DNA of 6,371 nucleotides from Erysipelotrichaceae bacterium (lineage in GTDB: Bacteria; Bacillota_I; Bacilli_A; Erysipelotrichales; Erysipelotrichaceae): positions 1-6,371 of the forward strand of contig JAGACP010000143.1 in NCBI GenBank assembly GCA_017614055.1. Reading direction: 5' to 3'. The position numbers were made by a program, and so were the translations under genes. The notes beneath the pieces are model-generated. The model searched no databases, was not told the origin of the DNA, and saw only the letters and a list, made by a program, of their open reading frames with translations. Shown one piece after another: positions 1 to 5,518 of the stretch; within the stretch, counting starts at the first letter, position 1; each line of letters begins with the position of its first letter.

Positions 1-447
1 AAAGATCACACAGACATCATAGACGGCCTTGAAAGCAAGACCCTGCTGGCGGATTACTATGACCGTGTGACAGGGACGGAGATGGAACAGCCTTACTATG
101 AACTCGTGCTGTACACATATGATGAAGAAAGTCTTCTTCTGGAAGAATACAGGGAAGGCGGTACGGAAGACGAAACGGTAAGAGGCTTCAAAGTCGGAAA
201 GGATGCCTACGAGAAAGTCATCAAAGTCATCATTGAAGATGGCATGGACAGGTGGAATGATCTGGATGATTGCATAACCATCGACGGCGAAGTCTATGTC
301 TGCAGGTTCTATCGGAACGGGCAGGTCGTCAGAGTCAGTTCCGACAATATGCCGGAAGACGGATACAGAGCGTTCAATGATGTGAGGCAGACGCTCGCAT
401 CCTTCGTGGATGAAGAAAAGCTTCTGTATGAAAGACGGACTGAATGA
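1..447 (+). CDS. C-terminal part of an unrecognised acidic protein (5' end outside window)
   Basis: The frame is open from base 1 to the TGA at 445-447, giving 148 residues, and the true start lies upstream of the window. A GTG at 67 is in frame but has no ribosome binding site and sits inside continuous coding sequence, so I treat it as an internal valine. The visible part is rich in Asp and Glu. It has a two-part look: a first segment (about residues 31-60) with LVLYTYDEESLLLEEYREGG, then a segment with a helix-like stretch (YEKVIKVIIEDGMDRW), a DGEVYVCRFYRNGQ strand pair, an RVSSDN motif and a closing helix (YRAFNDVRQTLASFV). Alternating strands and helices suggest a small alpha/beta domain. 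No membrane segment or catalytic motif is visible. I do not recognise the family. It ends just before the bidirectional terminator at 454-477 and converges on the next gene. Confidence 0.8.
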   Translation, partial: KDHTDIIDGLESKTLLADYYDRVTGTEMEQPYYELVLYTYDEESLLLEEYREGGTEDETVRGFKVGKDAYEKVIKVIIEDGMDRWNDLDDCITIDGEVYVCRFYRNGQVVRVSSDNMPEDGYRAFNDVRQTLASFVDEEKLLYERRTE

Positions 448-453
448 ATTAAA

Positions 454-477
454 AAATCCCATCGATCGATGGGATTT
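454..477. terminator. Bidirectional rho-independent terminator between convergent genes
   Basis: A perfect 24-base palindrome forms a 10-bp stem (454-463 with 468-477) around a GATC loop. On the + strand it is followed by GTTTTATTTT; on the - strand the stem runs into TTTTTT (complement of 451-456). It sits 6 bases after the stop of the + gene (447) and 3 bases after the stop of the - gene (481), so it can end transcription from both sides. Confidence 0.88.
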
Positions 478-480
478 GTT

Positions 481-1125
481 TTATTTTCTCTTTCCGGCGT
501 TCAGCAGTTTTCTTATCTCGCTGTTGAGTTCCTTGTATACTCCCTTGGGACTGACCTCGTCCAGGAGTTCGACTATCTTCTTCAGTTCCTTGGAACCCAG
601 CTGGCGGTTGCCGGTGATGGATCTCAGCTTGCTGGAGATGACGTAGTTGCGGATGCTGGCAGCGCTCTTTTTCTCGCTTACCATCTGTGCGACGACATCG
701 CTGGTCTTGGCGAACTTGATGAAATCCTTGTTCATGAGGTCGTAAGAGAGCCTGCCGTTCTTGTCGGAGTACTTGTCGATGATCTTCTGGTATTCCTTGC
801 TGTCGATGAAGACCTCTTCCTTGACGATCTCCTCAGTCTCTGTTTCCTCTTCGAAGATCCTGCCGTCGACCTTTACTTTCCGCTGGTTCTTGTACGGCAT
901 GCCTCTGGTCAGCTCCATGGCTTCGGCGAATGCCTCGTCAGGGAACATCTTCCTGTTGCAGTTCTTCGTTGGGATGACCTCTCCCGTCTTTGTGCTGATG
1001 GAAGCGATACCCGGCTGACTGTAGTCCGGACGGATGATCGTGATACCTGAGCCGCCGCTTGCCAGTTTCTGTCTGAAGGCCATGGCCTTGATCACTGATA
1101 GTTTGACTGTGTTAGTTCTGATCAT
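481..1125 (-). CDS. Conserved-looking hypothetical protein, 214 aa, unknown function
   Basis: The ATG (complement of 1123-1125) is preceded by a strong GGAAAGG at 1134-1140, 8 bases away, and the TAA is the complement of 481-483. I do not recognise the family. The N-terminal part (about residues 1-90) looks like a compact folded domain with a glycine turn (ASGGSG, 22-27), a STKTGEVIPTKNCNRK stretch (44-59) and an ELTRGMPYKNQRKVKVDGR segment (71-89). An acidic linker follows (EEETETEEIVKEE, 92-104). The C-terminal half (about 108-212) is predicted helical and lysine-rich, ending GKRK. There is no signal peptide, membrane segment or obvious catalytic motif. Its basic tail and charged helices would fit a nucleic-acid or ribosome-associated protein, but that is a guess. 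It is a single-gene unit, divergent from rhaD and convergent with the upstream gene. Confidence 0.88.
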   Translation of the reverse strand: MIRTNTVKLSVIKAMAFRQKLASGGSGITIIRPDYSQPGIASISTKTGEVIPTKNCNRKMFPDEAFAEAMELTRGMPYKNQRKVKVDGRIFEEETETEEIVKEEVFIDSKEYQKIIDKYSDKNGRLSYDLMNKDFIKFAKTSDVVAQMVSEKKSAASIRNYVISSKLRSITGNRQLGSKELKKIVELLDEVSPKGVYKELNSEIRKLLNAGKRK

Positions 1126-1133
1126 ATTGATAT

Positions 1134-1140
1134 CCTTTCC
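1134..1140 (-). promoter_or_regulatory. Shine-Dalgarno site of the 214-aa hypothetical gene
   Basis: GGAAAGG on the - strand, 8 bases before the ATG at 1125. It fixes the start of this unrecognised protein, whose N-terminus cannot be checked against a known family here. Confidence 0.8.
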
Positions 1141-1149
1141 TGTACCTAT

Positions 1150-1179
1150 ATTTTATTATCTACATATGTTTTCTATCAA
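1150..1179 (-). promoter_or_regulatory. Probable sigma-A-type promoter for the 214-aa hypothetical gene
   Basis: Read on the - strand: -35 TTGATA (complement of 1174-1179; 5 of 6 match to TTGACA), an 18-base spacer, then -10 TAAAAT (complement of 1150-1155). Transcription would start near 1143, leaving an untranslated leader of roughly 18 bases that carries the GGAAAGG site. Confidence 0.55.
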
Positions 1180-1199
1180 TCCGTAGAGTGCTAAATCGG

Positions 1200-1205
1200 T
1201 ATAAT
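1200..1205 (+). promoter_or_regulatory. -10 box of the rhaD promoter
   Basis: A perfect TATAAT, with expected transcription start near 1212 and a leader of about 17 bases before the ATG at 1229. The -35 region expected at about 1177-1182 (CAATCC) is poor, so the promoter may depend on an activator or on the -10 alone. That -35 region overlaps the -35 of the opposite promoter at 1174-1179. Confidence 0.6.
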
Positions 1206-1212
1206 ATATCTT

Positions 1213-1220
1213 GAAAGGGA
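1213..1220 (+). promoter_or_regulatory. Shine-Dalgarno site of rhaD
   Basis: GAAAGGGA, 8 bases before the ATG at 1229. It decides in favour of this ATG over the in-frame TTG at 1211, which has no site before it and would lie at or before the expected transcription start. Confidence 0.8.
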
Positions 1221-1228
1221 TAACGAAT

Positions 1229-2038
1229 ATGAAAAATGTCATAGATGCGCCGTTTCTGAAGGAACTGACAAAGACCACCTCGAACATGTACAGACTCGGC
1301 TGGGACGAGAGGAACGGAGGCAATATTTCTTATCTGCTTACCGATGAAGAGGTAGAGGAATATGATCTTCACCATGTGATAAGGGAGATACCTGTGAGCT
1401 TCAGATCGGATGATCTCATAGGGAAGTGTTTCCTCGTCACGGGCACGGGCAAGTATTTCAAGAACTGTGAAGACGATCCGGAAAACAATCTCGGAATCGT
1501 CAGGATCAAGGAAGACGGGACCACCGCCGAACTGCTGTGGGGATACAGCGACGGAGGAAAGTTCACCAGCGAGATGCCTGCGCACATGATGTCGCACAGC
1601 GCAAGGCTGAAGGTCAATCCGAAAAACAGGATAATCATGCACTGTCATCCGCTGAACATCATGGCGATGTCTTTCACCCATCCGCTGAATGACCGTGATT
1701 TCACCAGGACCATCTGGAAGATGAACAACGAATGCATCTATGTCTTCCCTGAAGGGATGGGCGTACTCCCGTGGATGATCAGCGGTTCCAACGAGATCGG
1801 TGAAGCCACAGCAGAAAAGATGATGCAGTACAGGATAGTCGTCTGGGCCAATCACGGCATCTACGGAGCGGGAGAGACTTTCGACGAGGCTTTCGGTCTG
1901 GTCGAGACCGTGGAGAAGTCCGCTGAGATATACATGACCATAGGGGAAAGAGAGATCATCAATCCGATCACGGACGAGAATCTCAAGAGATTCGCGGCGT
2001 TTGCGGGGATCGACTACAGAAAAGATTTTCTTGATTGA
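1229..2038 (+). CDS. rhaD: L-rhamnulose-1-phosphate aldolase (RhaD)
   Basis: RhaD is a cytoplasmic zinc-dependent class II aldolase that splits L-rhamnulose 1-phosphate into dihydroxyacetone phosphate and L-lactaldehyde, the last step shared by phosphorylating rhamnose degradation. The 269-residue product matches E. coli RhaD (about 274 residues) along its length. GWDERNGGN (24-32) is the phosphate-binding start. VTGTGKYF (70-77) matches VTGSGKFF. E115 in TSEMPAH is the expected catalytic acid. H138 and H140 in MHCH and H209 in NHG are the expected zinc ligands. [12 protein letters not shown] (172-183), EIGEAT (189-194) and the C-terminal EKSAE (229-233) are also conserved. The gene has its own TATAAT, Shine-Dalgarno site and terminator, so it appears monocistronic. 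No other rhamnose gene (isomerase, kinase, mutarotase, regulator) is present in the window. Confusion with a fuculose-phosphate aldolase is unlikely, since those are shorter and lack several of these motifs. Confidence 0.95.
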   Translation: MKNVIDAPFLKELTKTTSNMYRLGWDERNGGNISYLLTDEEVEEYDLHHVIREIPVSFRSDDLIGKCFLVTGTGKYFKNCEDDPENNLGIVRIKEDGTTAELLWGYSDGGKFTSEMPAHMMSHSARLKVNPKNRIIMHCHPLNIMAMSFTHPLNDRDFTRTIWKMNNECIYVFPEGMGVLPWMISGSNEIGEATAEKMMQYRIVVWANHGIYGAGETFDEAFGLVETVEKSAEIYMTIGEREIINPITDENLKRFAAFAGIDYRKDFLD

Positions 2039-2065
2039 AGCGTCTTATAAGCAAGACGCTTTTTT
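2038..2065 (+). terminator. Rho-independent terminator after rhaD
   Basis: A perfect 9-bp stem, AAGCGTCTT (2038-2046) with AAGACGCTT (2053-2061), closes a 6-base loop ATAAGC. A T-run (2060-2065) follows at once. The first stem base is the last base of the rhaD stop codon. The T-run ends one base before the TATAAT of the uvrB promoter. Confidence 0.88.
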
Positions 2066-2066
2066 G

Positions 2067-2072
2067 TATAAT
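2067..2072 (+). promoter_or_regulatory. -10 box of the uvrB promoter, placed for a leaderless transcript
   Basis: A perfect TATAAT whose expected transcription start (7 bases past its last T, about 2079) is one base before the uvrB ATG at 2080. No good -35 is seen: the expected position, about 2044-2049, lies inside the rhaD terminator hairpin and reads CTTATA. There is no Shine-Dalgarno sequence between the box and the ATG. No LexA/DinR-type operator (GAAC-N4-GTTC) is visible nearby. Confidence 0.6.
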
Positions 2073-2079
2073 TGATAGT

Positions 2080-4053
2080 ATGAACGACAAGCCATTCAAA
2101 CTGGTATCGGACTATGTGCCGACGGGTGATCAGCCTGAAGCCATCGACAGTCTCGTAAAAGGACTGATGGAAGGCAAGCATGAACAGGTCCTGCTTGGAG
2201 CTACGGGCACAGGCAAGACTTTCACGATCGCCAACGTCATCCAGAAGGTGAACAAGCCCACGCTGGTCTTTGCCCACAACAAGACCCTGGCAGGGCAGCT
2301 TTATTCTGAATTCAAGGCGCTGTTCCCGGAGAATGCCGTCGAGTATTTCATATCGAACTTCGATTATTACCAGCCTGAGGCCTACATGCCGAAGACCGAC
2401 ACATACATTGAAAAGAATGCGGTCACCAACGATGAGATAGACATGCTGAGGATGTCCGCATACAACTCCCTTCTGGAAAGAAGGGACGTCATCGTCGTGG
2501 CATCCGTCGCCTGCATCTATGCCGGAAGCAACCCCGAGGACTACAAGGAGATGTTTTTCACGCTGAAGGTCGGGGAAGTCATCGACCGCCAGGATCTCAT
2601 AAAGAGACTGATAGTAATGCAGTATCAGAGGAACGACATAGACAGGCTGAGGGGAACTTTCTCGGTCAAGGGCGACGTCATCGAGATCTGTCCGGGGCAT
2701 ACCGACAAGTTCATCATCAGGGTGGAGATGTTCGACGAGGAAGTGGAAAGGATCACGGAGATAGATCCGATAACCAAAGCCGTGCAGAACGGCTATACCG
2801 TCTATTCTTTCTTCCCTGCATCTGGATATGCCAGGAAGAGGGAGGATCTTCTGATCGCCTGCGACAACATCGAGAAAGAACTGGAAGAAAGACTCGAGTA
2901 CTTCAAGGAAAAAGGAAAGATGCTGGAATACGAGCGTCTCGAACAGAGATGCCGCTACGACATCGAAGCGCTTAGGGAGATAGGCATGTGCTCGGGAATA
3001 GAGAACTATGCGATGCATATCGACCACCGCGTTCCGGGACAGAGGCCATACAATCTATTCGACTATTTCGGAGACGACTTCCTGATCGTCGTGGATGAAT
3101 CGCATGCGTCGATCCCGCAGATAAGGGGCATGTACAACGGCGACCATCAGCGCAAGCTGACGCTGGTCGAATACGGCTTCAGACTGCCGAGCGCGCTGGA
3201 AAACCGTCCGATGACTTTCGACGAATGGGAAGAGCTTCCTGCCCAGAGGGTATACATGTCCGCAACGCCGGGCGACTATGAACTGGAAAGAAGCGGCAAG
3301 CCGATCGAACAGCTGATAAGACCTACCGGTCTGGTGGATCCTTCGGTGGAAGTGAGAAAGACCAGCGGACAGATCGACGATCTGATGCAGGAGATTAATG
3401 CCACCATCGCCAACGGCGAAAGGACACTGATAACTACGCTCACCGTCAAGATGGCGGAGGATCTTTCGGATTATCTCAAGAAACTCAACTACAAGGTCGC
3501 ATATCTTCACCATGAGACCAAGACCCTGGAAAGAAGCGAGATCATCCACGATCTGCGACAGGGCAAATACGACGTGCTGGTAGGCATCAACCTGCTGAGG
3601 GAAGGACTGGACATCCCTGAAGTGTCCCTCATCGCGATACTGGATGCCGACAAGGAAGGATTCCTGAGGAGCTCCCGTTCCCTGATCCAGACCATCGGCA
3701 GAGCGGCCAGGAACGTCCACGGACGCGTCATCATGTATGCCGACCAGATCACCGAGTCTATGCAGCAGGCGATCGACGAGACCAACCGAAGAAGATCGAT
3801 CCAGATCGAATACAACGAAAAGAACAACATCACTCCTAAGTCCATCGTCAAGGAGATAAGCGAAGTCATCCACTCTAAAGAGACCAGAGAGATGGCGAAG
3901 AAATACAGAGAGAAGCACAGACATACAAAAGCCGAGAAAGAGAAGATGATGGCTTCGATCGAACAGGAGATGAAGCAGGCTGCCAAACTGCTGAACTTCG
4001 AAAGGGCCGCGGAGCTCAGAGACATCCTTTATGAACTCAGGGACGAAGATTAG
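2080..4053 (+). CDS. uvrB: UvrABC system protein B (excision-repair helicase subunit)
   Basis: UvrB receives damaged DNA from UvrA, verifies the lesion and recruits UvrC for dual incision in nucleotide excision repair. The 657-residue product is full length (family about 650-690). Seen in order: the N-terminal GDQPEAI (16-22), Walker A GATGTGKT (40-47), the beta-hairpin DYYQPEAY (95-102), a [13 protein letters not shown] domain-2 region (192-205), DEAD-like VDESH (338-342), SATPG (394-398), the helicase motifs [13 protein letters not shown] (499-511) and QTIGRAARN (537-545), and a C-terminal UVR domain for UvrC contact (about 623-657). The start ATG fits the family N-terminus; an in-frame TTG at 2035 would run back through the rhaD terminator. 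Oddities: Tyr-Tyr before DYYQPEAY is Asn-Phe (93-94), and the usual SCIYGLG is ACIYAGS (144-150). No Shine-Dalgarno site precedes it. uvrA is not adjacent. Confidence 0.97.
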   Translation: MNDKPFKLVSDYVPTGDQPEAIDSLVKGLMEGKHEQVLLGATGTGKTFTIANVIQKVNKPTLVFAHNKTLAGQLYSEFKALFPENAVEYFISNFDYYQPEAYMPKTDTYIEKNAVTNDEIDMLRMSAYNSLLERRDVIVVASVACIYAGSNPEDYKEMFFTLKVGEVIDRQDLIKRLIVMQYQRNDIDRLRGTFSVKGDVIEICPGHTDKFIIRVEMFDEEVERITEIDPITKAVQNGYTVYSFFPASGYARKREDLLIACDNIEKELEERLEYFKEKGKMLEYERLEQRCRYDIEALREIGMCSGIENYAMHIDHRVPGQRPYNLFDYFGDDFLIVVDESHASIPQIRGMYNGDHQRKLTLVEYGFRLPSALENRPMTFDEWEELPAQRVYMSATPGDYELERSGKPIEQLIRPTGLVDPSVEVRKTSGQIDDLMQEINATIANGERTLITTLTVKMAEDLSDYLKKLNYKVAYLHHETKTLERSEIIHDLRQGKYDVLVGINLLREGLDIPEVSLIAILDADKEGFLRSSRSLIQTIGRAARNVHGRVIMYADQITESMQQAIDETNRRRSIQIEYNEKNNITPKSIVKEISEVIHSKETREMAKKYREKHRHTKAEKEKMMASIEQEMKQAAKLLNFERAAELRDILYELRDED

Positions 4054-4642
4054 TTTCAGAAGAGTTTTCTATACCATACTGGGGATCATGATACTCGGAG
4101 CAGGCATAGCTCTGATGGTAAGGGCAGGCCTGGGAACGAGTCCTTTGGACGTTCTCATCGAGATGATCCATTTCAGAGTGGGCATGACCGTGGGAAGGGT
4201 GACTTTCATCGCCCAGATACTGATGGTGGTGATCACTCTCATCCTTTATCCCAAGAACATCGGCATAGGCACATTGCTTGCGCTCGTGCTTACGCAGTTT
4301 CCCATAGATCTGGTATATTCGCTGGTACAGACAAGCGATATATTCTATATCAATCTGATGATGTCATGCTTCGGCGCAGCACTGACGAGCCTGGGTTCCG
4401 CCCTCATCATCCACAGCGGGCTGGGCATGGGCACATACGAAGCTTTGACTTTTTCGATATCCTATCACTTCGACATCAGATATCTTTATGTAAAATACAC
4501 GCTTGATGCGGTATTTCTCATACTGCTGGTGCTTATGCACGGAACGATAGGAGTGGGAACGCTCATCTCGTATCTTTTCATCGGCAGGATGATCGTCATA
4601 TTCATGAAACTTCTTGAGAAGATCATCGTTTTCAGGGATTAG
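4031..4642 (+). CDS. YczE-like integral membrane protein
   Basis: The 203-residue product is a multi-pass membrane protein resembling Bacillus YczE, whose biochemical role is not settled (in Bacillus, yczE lies by sfp and affects lipopeptide production). Likely membrane segments are at about 12-31, 55-73, 78-98, 105-127, 157-175 and 176-195. Family-like motifs are [10 protein letters not shown] (33-42), [10 protein letters not shown] (130-139) and [15 protein letters not shown] (171-185). The first two are similar to each other, suggesting an internal repeat. The ATG at 4031 lies inside uvrB, 23 bases before its end, in another frame. The nearest GGAG (4011-4014) is 16 bases away, too far for normal use, so initiation may depend on coupling to uvrB translation. 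An ATG at 4088 would cut the first membrane segment and is less likely. It is probably co-transcribed with uvrB. The YczE assignment is from motif memory; a related YitT/YyaS-type name is possible. Confidence 0.82.
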   Translation: MNSGTKISFRRVFYTILGIMILGAGIALMVRAGLGTSPLDVLIEMIHFRVGMTVGRVTFIAQILMVVITLILYPKNIGIGTLLALVLTQFPIDLVYSLVQTSDIFYINLMMSCFGAALTSLGSALIIHSGLGMGTYEALTFSISYHFDIRYLYVKYTLDAVFLILLVLMHGTIGVGTLISYLFIGRMIVIFMKLLEKIIVFRD

Positions 4643-4663
4643 GAAACACCATAGAATGTGGTA

Positions 4664-4669
4664 TATAAT
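4664..4669 (+). promoter_or_regulatory. -10 box before rapZ, placed for a leaderless transcript
   Basis: TATAAT whose expected transcription start (4676) is exactly the A of the rapZ ATG. An overlapping alternative, TATATA at 4662-4667 with TGG just before it (4659-4661), has the form of an extended -10 and would start 2 bases earlier. No convincing -35 is seen, and the ATG has no Shine-Dalgarno site at the usual distance. It lies in the 33-base gap after the YczE-like gene, so rapZ could be read both from here and by readthrough. Confidence 0.5.
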
Positions 4670-4675
4670 TTAATT

Positions 4676-5518
4676 ATGAAGAAACTGGTACTGATCAGCG
4701 GTATTTCCGGTGCGGGAAAGACCACCGCTTCAAACATCATCGAGGACATGGGCTATACCTGTATAGACCAGTATCCTGTCGAACTGCTTCCGGACCTGAT
4801 CGAGCTCATCAGCACGTCCGATTCCATCAAGTACGACAAGGTCGCGCTTACCATCGGTCTTTCGGATCTGGACAAGTTTTCGAATCTTCTTTCGAATACG
4901 GAATTCGATTCGACGCTGATCCTGATCGATGCGAGCACCGATTCCATCATCAACCGCTACAAGTTCACCAGAAGGGTGCATCCTCTGGTCAATTCCAATG
5001 TGGCTTCGACCATTCAGGAAGCCATCGAGATCGAAAAGAACATCCTCAAAAAATACAAGAGGAAGAATGTCCATATCATCGATACCACCAATCTCACCGT
5101 CAAGCAGCACAAGGCCAAGATCGACAAGATCCTGAAATACAACGACTATGAGAATCTGGCGATCACTTTCGAATCCTTCGGATACAAGAACGGTCTTCCG
5201 GACGACGCGGACGTGATACTGGATGTGCGTATGCTGGACAATCCTTTCTATGTCGCGAAGCTCAAGAACAAGACGGGCAACGACAAGCCGGTAAGAGACT
5301 ACGTGCTCAATTCCAGGCTCACGCAGAGATACATCAAGAAGACGATCGCCTATCTGGATTTCATGTTCAGGGAATACGACAAGGAAGAGAAGAGACATCT
5401 CACGATATGCATCGGATGCACGGGCGGTCAGCATCGAAGCGTGACGCTTGCCAATTATCTGTACAATTACTACAAAGACAGATACATGTGCTACATAACA
5501 CACAGGGAACTAAAATGA
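4676..5518 (+). CDS. rapZ: RapZ/YvcJ-family nucleotide-binding protein
   Basis: The 280-residue product is a full-length RapZ (family about 280-295). In E. coli RapZ is an RNA-binding adaptor controlling GlmZ decay and glucosamine-6-phosphate synthesis; the Bacillus homologue YvcJ binds and hydrolyses nucleotides. Which role applies here cannot be read from sequence. Seen: Walker A GISGAGKTT (9-17), a TRRVHPL motif (98-104) in the N-terminal P-loop domain, then the C-terminal domain with ESFGYKNGLPDDADVILDVR (166-185), NPFYV (189-193), KTGNDKPV (199-206) and the signature GCTGGQHRSV (247-256). The usual DNLP after the first helix is DQYP (31-34), and the usual E before TRR is F (97). The ATG gives the normal family N-terminus; a GTG at 4658 would add six residues translated from the promoter box. 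Its stop overlaps the yvcK start (ATGA), so the two are translationally coupled. Confidence 0.95.
   Translation: MKKLVLISGISGAGKTTASNIIEDMGYTCIDQYPVELLPDLIELISTSDSIKYDKVALTIGLSDLDKFSNLLSNTEFDSTLILIDASTDSIINRYKFTRRVHPLVNSNVASTIQEAIEIEKNILKKYKRKNVHIIDTTNLTVKQHKAKIDKILKYNDYENLAITFESFGYKNGLPDDADVILDVRMLDNPFYVAKLKNKTGNDKPVRDYVLNSRLTQRYIKKTIAYLDFMFREYDKEEKRHLTICIGCTGGQHRSVTLANYLYNYYKDRYMCYITHRELK
5504..5508 (+). promoter_or_regulatory. Shine-Dalgarno site of yvcK
   Basis: AGGGA, 6 bases before the ATG at 5515 and inside the last codons of rapZ. It supports the ATGA-overlap start of yvcK. Confidence 0.65.

Noticed and set aside
469..1050. 193-codon open frame on the + strand opposite the 214-residue gene
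   Set aside because: It begins inside the terminator palindrome and lacks a ribosome binding site, whereas the - strand frame has promoter, Shine-Dalgarno site and terminator in the right places.
2035..2079. TTG start adding 15 residues to uvrB
   Set aside because: It would translate the rhaD terminator hairpin and the TATAAT box, has no ribosome binding site, and the family N-terminus fits the ATG at 2080.
2036..2100. Search for an SOS (LexA/DinR) operator at uvrB
   Set aside because: No GAAC-N4-GTTC-type site was found; GAAC occurs just after the ATG but has no matching half.
2014..3027. 337-codon open frame on the - strand opposite uvrB
   Set aside because: It shares codon register with uvrB, a certain gene; its openness follows from rare TTA/CTA/TCA codons in uvrB. 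Its product has no recognisable domain.
4648..4662. Small hairpin between the YczE-like gene and rapZ (6 bp with one G-T pair, loop GAA)
   Set aside because: Short and weak with no T-run after it; not a credible terminator. It may be chance.
4658..4675. GTG start adding six residues to rapZ
   Set aside because: The extra codons are the promoter box itself; the nearest AGGA (4641-4644) is 13 bases away, and the family N-terminus fits ATG 4676.
4730..5503. 257-codon open frame on the - strand opposite rapZ
   Set aside because: Same in-register shadow effect opposite a certain gene; the product shows no recognisable motif.
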